Shown here one piece after another: positions 1 through 11,304 of a stretch of DNA of 64,000 bases. The DNA is from Dipteris shenzhenensis. Its lineage: Eukaryota; Polypodiophyta; Polypodiopsida; Gleicheniales. Location: the NCBI GenBank assembly GCA_047967505.1, contig CM106539.1. One strand, written 5' to 3'. Position numbers and translations under genes: made by a program. Each line of letters starts with the position of its first letter. The first letter of the stretch is position 1. The notes beneath the pieces were generated by a model. It did no database searches and had not been told where the DNA came from. It saw nothing but the letters and a program-made list of their open reading frames with translations.

Positions 1-505
1 TCATGATCTAGGCAGTGCCAAGATCTTGATTTACCATAGGCAGTTGAGCAACAATGGAGAAGCCATTGTTTACTTCTTAAAATGTTTGTCCAGGGCTTTA
101 GGTGGACATGTTCTTTCATGGCAAAAGGAAAAGATCATTTTGATAGAGAGGTTTTCTGCCATAGATATATTTGGAGATTATGTGAATAAGCAGGCCTCTA
201 GGGCCGCTTACTTTTTGTCTTACACTTCTTATGCATTAGCATGTGGTGTTAAGGAGCCCAAATGTCTAGAGGGCTATGGAAAACACCAGCTCATAAGGTT
301 TCGAGAGCCACCCATGATTGCATCAGGCCACACAGTCCAAGAAGAGGAACAGGTGGAGACAGCTGAAGAAAAGGATACCCCTCCCAGACAAGCAACAGAG
401 GCAAGCATTGATAAACAGACAGTTGACATCAAGCTAATAAAGAAGAAAAAGACTCCAATCAAGATCAAAAAGAGAGTTCCGATCGGCAGGCCCTGGGAAA
501 AATAG
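1..505 (+). CDS. Gene C of copy 1, last exon (partial, 5' end outside window)
   Basis: This is the C-terminal part of the 564-residue protein described at 33532-36159. It is read from base 2 in the same frame and ends at TAG 503-505. It keeps the block around HRQLS-NGEAIVYFLKCLSRALGG and the Lys-rich tail (KKKKTPIKIKKRVP). Compared with copy 2 it carries about a dozen extra codons before the Lys-rich tail (roughly 379-415), so the linker tolerates length change. No frameshift is seen in the part that is visible. The function is unknown. The last intron lies just outside the window. Confidence 0.75.
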   Translation, partial: HDLGSAKILIYHRQLSNNGEAIVYFLKCLSRALGGHVLSWQKEKIILIERFSAIDIFGDYVNKQASRAAYFLSYTSYALACGVKEPKCLEGYGKHQLIRFREPPMIASGHTVQEEEQVETAEEKDTPPRQATEASIDKQTVDIKLIKKKKTPIKIKKRVPIGRPWEK

Positions 506-829
506 GATTTAGTCATCAAATATAGCACAAACATTATATTAAAGTTGAACTAATTTGTACAAAGTCTTTGATATCTGGTATGATCTTGTATAAATGAACA
601 ATAAGTTGAAGATGAAATGATTTGTACATTTAGATAGAGTGGTGTCGTTAAATATTAAACAAACAATATATTGAAATTGTGAACAAATTGTATTACGTTT
701 AGATCATATGTTTCACAAAAGAAATACTTTTGATGCATAACACCAAGAGTCACTTGTTCCACAAAAAAAAATTCTATTGAATGAGTTTGAAAACATGTGG
801 ACATAACACCAATAAGTTACAAATGAGTC

Positions 830-3561
830 CTATTCATGTTTACTTGTCCATTTATGGTTTCTAAATATCTTCGATTCCGTCCATTGTCTATGTCTCTCTG
901 CTGCAATTGAATTGTCTAGAGCTTGTCTTCGTCTTTGCTTTTGGGCTAGAAGAAAAGCAAGCTTGATTTTGGAGCTAGCAACTTTTCTTTTAGCATGCAT
1001 CCTCTGTAGTATGCCTCGGTAAAACCGTTGGAAGACTTCCTTCAGACTATTTGCCTTCTGACTCCCTCCATAGTGTTGTGTGTGTCTGAAAAATGCATTA
1101 CGTGCCATGTAGTGAGATTCTCCATGCCTTGGGTAGACCAAATTGCTGGGCATCCATACTTTTTGACAAAATAGGGAAGGTGGTTGTATATGATATGCTG
1201 TAAGACATAAGAATGCATAGTAAGTAATAAAAAAAAGAGGATCACACTTAAGTAAAAGAAAAAGACAGAACCTTACCATGTAGTGAGTTATATTGCAAGC
1301 TGTCCACGCGTCTTTCATTGACTTCCCAAAATGTTTAATTGCCTCCTCAAAGTTCTTGTAATCACTCTTTGTCCATGTTACTTTGTCACAGAACATGAAG
1401 AGTTGATCAAGAGACCTCCACACCTCTGCCTTCCTATTTCGTGCTTCCCCATCTGCCTCATGATCTTTCACAGCATTATGGACTTGCTTCCACAATCCAT
1501 AATTAATCTTTGAAACTGTTCTACCTTGCCTTACTTGCTTACTGTGTTTGGGTCGAGACAAGAATCTTCTTGCCTTAACACCACCAATAGAGGGCTTGAT
1601 TGTTACCTCCTTGCCATTGGTAGACTTTTTAAAATCCTTTGTGATTTGAACATCTCCTCCATGCAGACCTATATCGGATAACACTTTTTCCAATGCTTGA
1701 AGAGCATCCTTTCTATTTTTTTCGGGATGGAGTTTCCAAGCAAATCCAATATATAAAAATACCAATTTCTCAATAATTCGACATAGACCATGCAATGTGC
1801 AGATGTGAACATTACATAGTGGAATGTCTAGAATGGCCTTGAAGTCAGGGTCAACTTTATCTCTATTAGGTGCTCTCTTCCACCATTTTGAATCCATTAC
1901 TTGAGCTGATTCTTTGCAGTAAAGACAAGGAGACTTTGAGTTGCCTCCTTTACTAATGTTATACATGCACTTAAGTGTTTTAAGATCCCCGGCCATGTGC
2001 CGCTCTACTTGAAAATCACCTTTTCCTGCAACATGGAGATTCTCGCCTTGCACTTGTCTTTTGATTATTCTTGGTATTTCCGTGTGGTGAAACACCCAAT
2101 CTAGTGTTTCATGGTCTTCGGTCTTCACCTGCCAAATTATAGAAAACAAAAGTCTTACTATAACAGATTTGAAACAATGACCAAAATCAAGTATAAAACA
2201 AAAAATGATCATACCTGGAACGAGCCTAACCACCATATGTGTTTCTCTGACTGCACACTAAAATACTTCGAACTCGCTTCAGTCAATGATGTATCAATTG
2301 CTCCATTCATCAATGTAATAGTAACTCTTTCCATTTTCTTTTCCTTTACAACCTCACACTCATCCAATTTGATAAAAAATTTCAAAATGCCTTTGCACTC
2401 CTCAAATGTTATTCCATAAAGCTCGACCATTCTTCTTTGACGTTGTTGTAGATCTACAAATATATTGTTCCAAGGATCATACACAGTGGTTCCTTTACCA
2501 CCATGAAATATTTCTTCAATATGGATATATTGCCCAATAAATTCATCTATACTTTCATTCAAATGACCTCTTATCCTCCACACGGTTGCTAGATTTGGTA
2601 GTAAAACTCGTTTAATCCTTTGATCTTTCAAAGTTGAGGATATTGCATGGAAAATCGAACTATATCCCTTCCTGCTAACTCCACTAACATCAAGAGCCTC
2701 TTGGATTATAGTGCCATCAACTTGATTATTGGATACAAAGTCCTCTACAACATTGCGTTTGACTGTTTTGTATTTTTTTTCCTCAATCAAACCTTTTGCT
2801 ACACCGCAAGAAAGCAATCCTTTCATTTGTCTAACAGGAAAAAGGTTCAGGTCCATATTTTCTTTTGCAGGCTCCAATAATTTCCTGTAGTAACAACACA
2901 ATATGCCTATATCATTCAGCACCTCCATTCTTGTTTTGCGATAATCGACGAAATAGATATAGTCATTTGAGAGCCTTTTTGAGTATACAAAATGATAAAT
3001 TTCAATCTAACCTTGCTTCCTGAATTTGTCGCTTGCATCCACCAGTCCCAGCCTTCAAATTTGCAATGTTTTTAATCTTCCTGCTACGTAGTCTGTCTCC
3101 AAGCATGGTTCTCTTCTTTCTTGCTCTTGTCAACTCTTTTTTACTCTTTGAATGCTCCTCAATTTCATTCTGCAACTGCTGCTCCAATTTTGCACGAATG
3201 GCTATCTCCTGCATCTTGGCCCCCTTTTCTTGTAGGTACAATATTTTATACGTTTCCGCAAATGCAGACTGCGTTGAAATATAACAAAGAAGTCCATTTT
3301 GTCCATCGCCGGCAAACCTAGTAATGTGGTGGGATTGACAAATGGAGGTGTAGAGTTTTTTACTTGACATTTTGGATATATGCTTCCATCGCACCATAAG
3401 TCAATATGTTGAAGCCCTTCTCTTCTCATATTTTCCCGCTGTTGAGCATTCAGCACCGTATCCTTTCGTCTTTTTTGTGCTGGAGCATATTGTTCTTCTA
3501 AGTCGATGTGAAGATGGTGTAATCGCTTCTTCTGAGATAGTGACTCACTAGTATCGGCCAT
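830..3561 (-). pseudogene. Gene D of copy 1: RAG1/Transib-like transposase broken by two 1-bp deletions
   Basis: The exons by homology with copy 2 are 3561-3012, 2884-2215, 2128-1277 and 1197-830. All splice sites keep GT/AG. Exon 1 is 550 nt against 551 in copy 2, with a base missing near 3319 (aacctAGT against aacctcAGT). Exon 4 is 368 nt against 369, with a base missing near 1118, just after the catalytic Glu codon. Both indels shift the frame, so no full transposase can be made from this copy. Exons 2 and 3 stay open and keep both candidate Asp residues and the C-x2-C pair. The rest is near-identical to copy 2, so decay is recent. Confidence 0.85.
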
Positions 3562-3929
3562 TTTTTATGCTTCTGAGGTTGCGAAGTTTGTTTTTCAATC
3601 TCATAGTCATTTTGTAATATGAATCGTGGAAGTGTGGCGGTATCCATGTGAATATTTGAAAACTTGCAATCACCAAGTTCAGTGATGGATTCTTTATGAA
3701 AGGCCTGCACACGTCGGCAAAAGAGATGCGGAATCTTTGGTAAACAAAAAAAAATCTAAGGAGATATTTAATGCAAAATCGTGTTAGTCAGACAAAAGAT
3801 TATCTTATTCCTTTTTGAATTGACAGTTCTATAGTCCTTACTGACAGTTCTGAGCGATGTTTCTGTATTTTACTATTTTTGAGGTCTTTTAGGAGAGAAA
3901 TAAATAAAAAAATAGTGAATTTCTTACAG

Positions 3930-3962
3930 AGCCCCAAAATGAGTTCCCTTTTTCCCTAATGT
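3930..3962 (+). repeat. Right terminal inverted repeat of copy 1
   Basis: The segment reads (inward to outward) from about gCCCCAAAATGAG to CCCTAATGT at 3962. It matches the right end of copy 2 (39588-39620) and is the inverse of the left end of copy 2 (27922-27954). The flank after it is CAGCTCACC. No target duplication can be tested because the left end is outside the window. Confidence 0.85.
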
Positions 3963-5598
3963 CAGCTCACCAAGCGCCCATGGCCAAAACTGAGTTGTGC
4001 GACTCTTTCTTTCAATCCATCATGCATTTGGCTAATTATACAATTACTGTATTCTTCCTTTTTGCAATTCCATTTTGCTTTGGAGTGTACCTGCAAGTGA
4101 GTAATCTCTTTGTTCCATAATTTCTATATTCATATGACATGTATTCTCCTTCATTTTGACATCATATGATTTTTACCCACTTTGTGTGATTTTCAACAAG
4201 AGCTTTTAGCTCTTTGAATGTGTTTGTTCATGAAGTAGATATAGGTCTTTGAAGGTGATAAAATACAAGATCGTATTCATGAATAGACTTAATGGATAAC
4301 CCAAATACTTGAGTGAACGATCTAGAGAATGTACAAACTCCATGAGGTGGGGAATGGTTGTTGATGCTACTTACCCAAATAGCATGGTTTACAAATATTG
4401 CTTTGAAAGTACACCTAGGGCAGGCCTTGAACCATATTTGATCCTTTTAAGGAGACCAAGTGATTGAATCTCTTATGCGTCAATATGCTCAAGTATACAT
4501 TGTGACTTTAATCGCTAATGACAGTTTGAACATTCTATGAATTGTGATACCATTTGCAATGATAGGATTTGGATTGTCACGCTCTTTGATTGTACAACCA
4601 TACATTTTAGGTCATTTGTCCAACTGAAAAGACGATTGTGTGCCATGGTAGGAACAAAAAAAAATATCACCAATGGTACTTGCAAGCCTCTGTGTTGCTG
4701 TACAATGGAAGTTAGTTTCAATTTTATGATGTGGGTTGATGTGAAGTCTTCTATCTAACACCTCTCTCACTCTCCAAATCCCATAGCATCAATCAGATGA
4801 GGGAGAGTTGACTCATGTCCTACTTGTGGGTGTAGCTTGCCCTTCTTGCCCACAAAGTAGAAGTCGCTTGGCTCTATTATAGTGGCCTTGACCTGCTGAT
4901 AGTCCAACGAAGTATGTTAGGCCTAAGCCTGAGTTCTTTGGAATATGAACAGTCTGAGTCGGTAACAGTCGGAGTCTGAACAGTCTCAACAACTCTTGTC
5001 TGGTTGTTTCAAGAATGCATTCCAAAAAACTGCTATGCAGATATATGAACAGTCCGCATCTGTAACAGTTAGAGTTTGAACAATCCCAAGAGCTCCTACT
5101 GGCTGTTTCAAGAATGTGTACTACAAGAACTGCTATGCAACTATATGTATGGACACATGTCTCTGTTCTGAACAGAACTGAATATGGTATAGTATTTTCT
5201 TATCTACAAGTTTGCTTTTGCCTGAGCATTCTACAATTTCGTTGTTAATATCTCTGCAGTTTGGATTATGAATTTTGTTTTACCACCATGCTTCTGTAGT
5301 TCTGCAGTCCTGAATGCTATTTTAGAATTATTCTAGAAGCTACACTTAAGGGTGTTGGTTTCCCCTTAACGCTAATGAACTTACAAGCTGGTTTGAGCTT
5401 TGTAACACTCCATTGATGAATTTCAATTGATCAGAATTTTCTTAGATAATACGGGAGCAGACTCTGAAACGAATGCGCATTGCTTCAGCACAATGCATGA
5501 ATGAAGAAGATCAATCTCAACATGGAAAATGCTACTGGATGAGATCAAGCACGACAACAATGAGAATTGCAAGAATCAAGCTCAAAAAATACTAATGT
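3963..5598. other. Gene-free stretch with a two-copy ~100-bp tandem duplication
   Basis: No open frame with recognisable protein similarity was found on either strand. A diverged tandem duplication lies at about 4938-5150. Each unit runs from atatgaacagtc through tttcaagaatg to ctgctatgca, with a period of about 105 bp. The remaining sequence is AT-rich and shows nothing I can name. Confidence 0.55.
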
Positions 5599-5603
5599 AA
5601 TTG

Positions 5604-5842
5604 TGTTAAAATTATTGCCATATTCAGGCAGTGACCAATGTAATCCATAAGTGAGTTAGGGGCACTTTTCCCTCACTAGAGGTTTTTCCCCCTAACCACA
5701 GTTAGTGGGTTACTGTGGTTTTGTCACTTAGACAAAACCACCTCCACTCTTGTTTGTATCTCATCTTATCTATTGCATATCCCACGTTTTGCTCTCTAGC
5801 TCTCTTGCTTCCTGCTTCCTGCTTGTTTGCTCATCTCCCACA
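5604..5842 (+). repeat. Left LTR
   Basis: This 239-bp LTR begins TGTTAAAATTATTGCC and ends CTCATCTCCCACA. It pairs with 7798-8027. Differences are small (for example attcaggcagtg against attctaggcaatg), which implies moderate age. Confidence 0.88.
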
Positions 5843-5844
5843 TT

Positions 5845-5856
5845 TGGTATCAGAGC
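5845..5856 (+). promoter_or_regulatory. Primer binding site (initiator tRNA-Met)
   Basis: TGGTATCAGAGC is the standard complement of the plant initiator tRNA-Met 3' end used by copia elements. It lies 2 bp after the left LTR. Confidence 0.9.
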
Positions 5857-5899
5857 AGGCAGCTCCTGGACCAGCACTGTTGTCCTACTAGCCTGCCAT

Positions 5900-6420
5900 C
5901 ATTCTTGTCTGCACTAGTCCCAGCTCCCGTCTGTATGTTGCATGGTCGACCAGCTTGCATACTGTCCATACATATGCCACCTGCAACCGTACAAGTCTGT
6001 GCACCTGTCCCGTACATTCCTGCGAGCTCCGTCCGTACACCTGTACAGCTCTAGGGCCATCAGCCCATACATGCTTATGTACCTGCATCGCCGTAACGTC
6101 CATACACTTGTGCAGCTCCTATCCCATCGATCGTACGTGCTTTCGTACCTGCATCGCCGTACATCCGTACATGTGAGCTCCTCTTTCTCGTACTACCGTT
6201 CTTTCCGTACAGTCCCAGCCGTACAAGCAGTCCGTACTGCTTCTGTACATATCGTACGGCCCTGTCCATCAGCTCCATACTGCTTGCATGCAACCAGTCG
6301 TACAAGCAGTCCATACTGCTTTTCTTGGTACTTGCACAGCTCCATATACTCGACAGCTCAAGCTCGTACCTGCTTCTTTATTGTACAGCTTCAGCCTATG
6401 CACTAAAGCCAGTTGCCTTG
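5900..6420 (+). repeat. CCGTAC/GTACA-rich degenerate repeat array in the copia leader
   Basis: Between the primer site and the gag remnant the leader is packed with CCGTAC, CGTACA and GTACCTGCATCGCCGTA variants, for example near 6070-6180 and 6230-6320. The open frames across it read Cys/Ser/Thr/Tyr-rich noise with no start context, so coding is unlikely. From about 6430 to 7090 the leader changes to a T/G-rich stretch with recurring AATTTGGGG motifs. Confidence 0.6.
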
Positions 6421-7489
6421 CACAGGTGACTTCTACGTATAGGTGCATTTGGAGAGTTTGGGTGTGCCCACAGGTCAATTTTGGGGCAGATTTGAGCACA
6501 TTGTGTTCGATTTGGGCATTTGTCATCAATTTGGGACTTCTCTTGGATTTGCCCCAATTTCGGGTCCATTTCACCCTACAATTTGGGGCTTTTGGTCTTG
6601 GACACTCATTTTGTAGGATTTGATGCTTTTGGCCAATTTGGAAGTGTTTTGCAGGCACATTTGGCAGAGTTGGTGAAGAATTTATGCTTTTGATCTGATG
6701 CATTTTAAGCCATTGTTTGGCAAATCTGTTGAAAGAGAATTTTGGGCAGATTTTCTTGCTTTATAGGCTTTGCAGATAAATCTGCAAATTTGGGGCTTTT
6801 GTAGGCAAATTGCAAAATTTGGGGCTTTCTGTCAATTTGCCCTCTTTCAATTTCAATTTTTCGAAAAAATTTGGGGCTTTCACATTTTGGATGCAATTTG
6901 GCAGTGGACAGAGTCACTTTGGGAGTTTTGCAGGCAATTTTGGACTCAGATTGAGTCACATTGCACACATTTGTCATTTTTTGCAGTTAGATTTGGTAGA
7001 TTTTGGGGGCATTTGCAGAGCATTCTGGTGCATTTTAAGCCTTTGATAGGTTGTGATAGCAAGCTGTCATTTTGGACAGATTTTTTGTAGACTTTGGTTG
7101 TGCATCTTTGATTCCAGGAAGGGCTTTCACTTGTTAGATTTGCTGCAATTTTTGTTTTATCTGGCAAACATAGCTCAAAACAACCCCAATGAGGTATGAA
7201 TGAGATCATTATTGATTCAGAGATGATTACCACCACTCTGAATTCTCTTCCTGAGTCGTTAGTTTTCATACCTCATTGAATTCGTCATTGAGGGGAGGTG
7301 GCAATCCTCTCTCTTTTTTCAGGAGTTGGTAGGACTCTTGTTGCAAGAGGAGCAAACCAGGAAGAACATGGCCACACGGGCTGGTGAGCATGTCATGCTT
7401 TCAAAATTCAGACCCAAAGGGAAAGGGCATGAAAAGAAACATACAAATCAACCTACACATTAGCATAAAGCTGATTTCGGACAGCCCTC

Positions 7490-7746
7490 TCACAAGGCTA
7501 AAGGTGATGCAAAGAAGCCAAAGAAGAAGGGTATTAGTCACTACTGCAAGAAGCCGGGTCACTACATTGGTGAATGCAAGAAGAGAGTAGCAAAGAAAAA
7601 GAAAAGGAGAAGTTGCATGCGAGGGAGATCAGTTTGATCTATGTGTCAACACATGACAATGTTGTAGACATCTTCACCAAAGCACTTTCACGTGAGAAGT
7701 TTGAGGCATTTCGTAGTGCCCTGACCTCATCTCCTTTTAGTGATTG
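7490..7746 (+). pseudogene. Copia gag knuckle fused to pol terminus (deletion junction)
   Basis: The frame reads a Lys-rich segment and then a CCHC-type knuckle of the form YCKKPGHYIGECKK (about 7540-7585). A few residues later comes the copia RNase H ending STHDNVVDIFTKALSREKF (about 7645-7705), with a stop near 7746. In an intact element some 3-4 kb of protease, integrase and reverse transcriptase separate these two parts, so the join marks the internal deletion. Confidence 0.8.
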
Positions 7747-7797
7747 ATCACTTCCTTGTACATCATCACATTGGCACTGCAAGATGGTGTTAGAATT

Positions 7798-8027
7798 ATT
7801 GCCATATTCTAGGCAATGACCAATGTAATCCATAAGTAAGGTAGGGGCACTTTTCCCTCACTAGAGGTTTTTCCCCCTAACCACAGTTATTGGGTTAGTG
7901 TGATTTTGTCACTTAGATAAAACCACCTCCACCCTTGTTTGTATCTCATCTTATCTATTGCATATCCTACGTTTTGCTCTCCAGTTCTCTTGCTTCTCGC
8001 TTCCTGCTTGTTTGCTCATCTCCCACA
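7798..8027 (+). repeat. Right LTR
   Basis: This 230-bp LTR is a partner of 5604-5842. It begins TGTTAGAATTATTGCC, ends CCCACA and is followed by the target duplication AATTG. Confidence 0.88.
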
Positions 8028-9109
8028 AATTGTTAATCAGAATGACATTTTACAATCAGATTTGAATCTTTTACTAGAACAAGCAGTGTTCCAGAACCTA
8101 GGAGCTCTTGCATTGCCAAATGTAATCAATCAAACAAGAAGGTGACTTCACTTTGACCCACTACCACTTGTTGTAGCAAACAGAGAAGCAAAATTTATCC
8201 AACAGAGAGTTTCGATTATGGTCCATCTAGCACCTTCTATGTAGAGTCCTCAAGTCAAAGCAGCAAAGATCAGTAGGAAGCCCAACCATATTGGTAAATT
8301 TGAATGGCAAGCAAGCAGATATGATGTCTTGTATAATGATGATGTAAAAAAGAAACAATTTGCAATGCCACTGGTTGGTAAGGCTATGGCTTGGTCCACT
8401 CGCTATGGAATTGCACATCTTGCAAATGATGATTAGCTTAATGGCATCTTTCTTAGGAAGATTCCAAAACGAAAAAATGAATGCTTGAAAATGTCTAAAA
8501 AAGTCAAGAAGTATAAAGTAAGAGGTTCTGTTGATAGAAGATTGTGCATGAAAATTTAAAATTTTGAATTTACGATTGCCTATTGCACAAAGACCCACTT
8601 AGGATTCAACTGGATGATTACTTTTGCAAAGGACTAAACAAAAACTCAAGAAGTGCTATAACTGGTAGGGACATGAATGTAATCCGAATGCTCTGGTTGA
8701 AGTAGCAGCTATCACGCGTCATTCTTTTAGCACTACTAGCAATGGTGGACAAGAAGATACAGTCGAAAGGCTCAATTCCTCCAATCAACGAATCTCAAAT
8801 GGAGATGACTAGGGTGCAACAAGAGAATCTGGAGGGACCATAGCTAGTGGTCGAAAGTCAAGCACCACATACGCAGATGGTTCGAGGGAGGGGAGGATTT
8901 CGAGCCAAGAAGAAAAGAACATGCAGACGCCCTCCAAGAATGTCGACACCCACCCAATAGATGGGCGGCACAGATCAGGCAGCCACCCAAGGAGAAGAAC
9001 AGCCTCCCCCATTGGTATCACTAGTGACGGCGCAAATAGAGGGACCAAGCCAGCAGATAGCAAAGAACAAATTAAAGGAAATACACCAGAGGAGATTACT
9101 AAAGGTAAA

Positions 9110-9700
9110 ATGGTTGCTTTCCTGGACGAAGATAGATTAGAGCAATCCATTAATTGGTTACCATCTCATGCTTTAATTGGGTATCTCCCAGGACCTAGAC
9201 CTCCAGTTGCTTTTCTTGAGGGATGGCTGAGGAATAATTGGATTGGAAAAAGCTTAGTCGTCACTAGTGTGAGATTCTTCAGAAGAGGTTTCTTTTTATT
9301 TTTATTTGAGACTGGAGATATGGCTTGCAAGGCCTTACACCATGCCCTCTGGACTATCAGACATCAACCTCTATACTTAGAGTTTTGGACTTAGGATTTC
9401 AATATTGACAAGCCTAGATCTACATTTGTACCTATGTGGGTTGAACTCCCTAACCTTCCCTTTTCTCTAGTAAACCAAGCTCCTAACCTCTATAGAAGCT
9501 TAGGTCAGGTCATTGATGTAGAGAAGAAATAGTTTATTAATCCTAGAGGACACCCTCAAGTTTGTGTCAGGATAGATGTTGCTGAAGAACTCCCAGACAC
9601 CCTAGTAATTGTTAACAGGAATGGGAGTATGTTCATGGAATAGCCTCTGGTCTATAAGAACCTTCCCAATTCCAGTTTTTTGTGTGGATTGTCAACCCAT
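9110..9700 (+). pseudogene. LINE ORF1-like protein, DUF4283-type domain (broken)
   Basis: The frame reads VAFLDEDRLEQS, then EGWLRNNW, then FFRRGFFLFLFET and, after a stop at 9392-9394, FVPMWVELPNLPF. This order (hydrophobic strand, W-rich helix, FF-RGFFLF-F, then W-V-LP-LP) is the hallmark of the DUF4283 domain found in plant LINE ORF1 and related proteins. Stops at 9392, near 9530 and near 9641 show it is dead. A basic, Gln-rich tail follows. Confidence 0.72.
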
Positions 9701-10254
9701 ATAGTGAAAGTTGTCCTTTGAAAAGGAACAGGCCTAAGCAACCTCAGGAACCAACTCAACAACAAGCTAGCCAACCCCCCAAGCCCAAGTGGACTGTTAA
9801 AGGCAAACAAAAAAGTCAAACTCAAGAGAAGAGTGCAGATACACAGTGACAGGCAATGGGTTAAACAAGGAGGCAGAGGAGCTGATGATTCTTGAGGTTC
9901 ACTCAGTGGTGAAGGAGAGAGTTACATTTCCCTTGGCCACAAACAATTTATTTTGAGACACTAATAGATCAAGAAACTAAGCAATGGATTTAAGATGCCA
10001 AGGTGGAAGAGGTTGAGGTTACCTAGCTGGTCCAAGGAGTTTGAAGAGGATGTCAACCAACAGGATGCTAGCACGAGTGACTTTGAGGTAGGAGAATCAG
10101 AGGAAGAACGTCCTCTGGCTCAAAAATAGGAAAAGTCTACTAAAGCCCATGTCAAACCTCAAGCCATTGTTCAAAATAAGAGAAGAATCTCTCAGGTCAA
10201 AGGCCAGAGTGCCCCCCCCAAAAGCCCTGCCCCCAAGGCAAAAAAGGGGAAAAG

Positions 10255-10990
10255 TAAGAATGGTAAGTAGCCCTTACTCATTCCTCACACCACTTAATGT
10301 TTGTGGATTGACTGACCCATGGAGACGTCAGGAGTTACCGAATTGGCTGAGGGGAAACTCTCTTTCTCCAACTTTTCTTGTCTTGCAAGAAATTAAAGTC
10401 ACCAATTATATCTTAGAAACAGACTCAAAAATATTGATAACAGAAGGGTATGGTTCTATACATATCATGATGAAGGCAGAGGAGGCACTCTAATTGGAAT
10501 ACTATCCAACTACAAAGACTGTGTCCTTAACTGTCATCAGGATTTAAAACACAGATGGCTAGCTCTAGAATGCAAGGTGAAAAGAATTTCTTTTACTGTA
10601 GCTTCAGAGTATGCCCCAACCGGATCAATGGATAGAAGAGCCACATGGGACTCAATGATGAACTTGGACAGTGACTGTGTCATTCTAGGGGATTTTAATA
10701 TGGTTGAGAGCTCAAAGGATAGATGGCTACAAAAAGGTTTTGTACTTAGAGGTCCTAAACTTCAACTTTGGGAAGACTTCAAGGAAAACCTTCAAGTGAT
10801 TGACATAGGTTCACCTAGCATTTACACTTGGTGCAATAGACAGATAGGTAATCTAAGAAGAGAACCTAGATTGGACAGACTTTACATTGCTCAATCTTTG
10901 GTAGATTAGGATTTGGAAGTCAAACAAAGAACCTTCTCCTCTCTCACTCTTTCAGATCACAAGCCAGTTCTAGCTTGGATTGACTTGGGA
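10255..10990 (+). pseudogene. LINE APE-type endonuclease domain (broken)
   Basis: The segment keeps NVCGLTDPWRRQEL, then VLQEIK (the Glu-containing metal site), YAPTGSMDRRATW, ILGDFNMV (GDFN motif) and SDHKPVLAWI (SDH motif). These are the ordered active-site motifs of the endonuclease/exonuclease/phosphatase fold used by L1 LINEs to nick target DNA. Stops and frame changes occur at about 10490, 10907 and 11016. Confidence 0.8.
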
Positions 10991-11304
10991 AATGGAAAAA
11001 GGAAACTCTTGGTTTAAAGCAGACTCCTCTTTTTTCAAGCTCCAGACTGTGCAGAAACTGATATTTGAGAAATGGAATCTTGCTTTCTTTGCAGCAAAAT
11101 CTTGTTCTCGGGGATGGCAAGATGCTGTACACAGTACACAAACAATTCTAAAAGAGGCCAAAAAGTGCAGGGCTACTATCAACAACAACTTCTAGAAAAA
11201 AGAAAGGAAATCAGAATCCAGGAGCAGTCAAGATTTATAATGCCAAGATATATTTCAAGGAATGGTGGGCAGGAAAAGTTAATAGACCAACTAAGGAAAA
11301 TTTC

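Larger units (their letters stand above)
1..3962 (+). mobile_element. H3-Ulp1 transposon, copy 1 (right-hand part only)
   Basis: This is the right third of a second copy of the transposon at 27922-39620. Base 1 matches 35691 and base 3962 matches 39620, with only scattered substitutions and small indels between the copies. It holds the end of gene C, all of gene D and the right terminal inverted repeat, which ends CCCTAATGT at 3962. The left two thirds lie outside the window. Two single-base deletions in gene D show that this copy has decayed while the other stayed open. Confidence 0.9.
5604..8027 (+). mobile_element. Internally deleted Ty1/copia LTR retrotransposon with AATTG target duplication
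   Basis: Two near-identical LTRs (5604-5842 and 7798-8027) start TGTT and end CCCACA. They are flanked by AATTG at 5599-5603 and 8028-8032, a perfect 5-bp target duplication. The primer binding site TGGTATCAGAGC follows the left LTR. Only about 2 kb lies between the LTRs. It holds a long non-coding leader, a scrap of gag with a CCHC-like knuckle and the very end of the copia RNase H, so most of pol is missing. It can only move with help from an intact relative. Confidence 0.9.

Noticed and set aside
1331-1513. Plus-strand open frames opposite gene D (also 36985-37167, 38302-38535)
   Set aside because: They are antisense shadows of transposase exons. They repeat in both copies only because the exons do, and have no splice or start logic of their own.
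5942-6406. 154-aa Cys/Ser/His-rich open frame in the copia leader
   Set aside because: It comes from the CCGTAC-rich repeats; overlapping frames on both strands are equally open and none has a family match.
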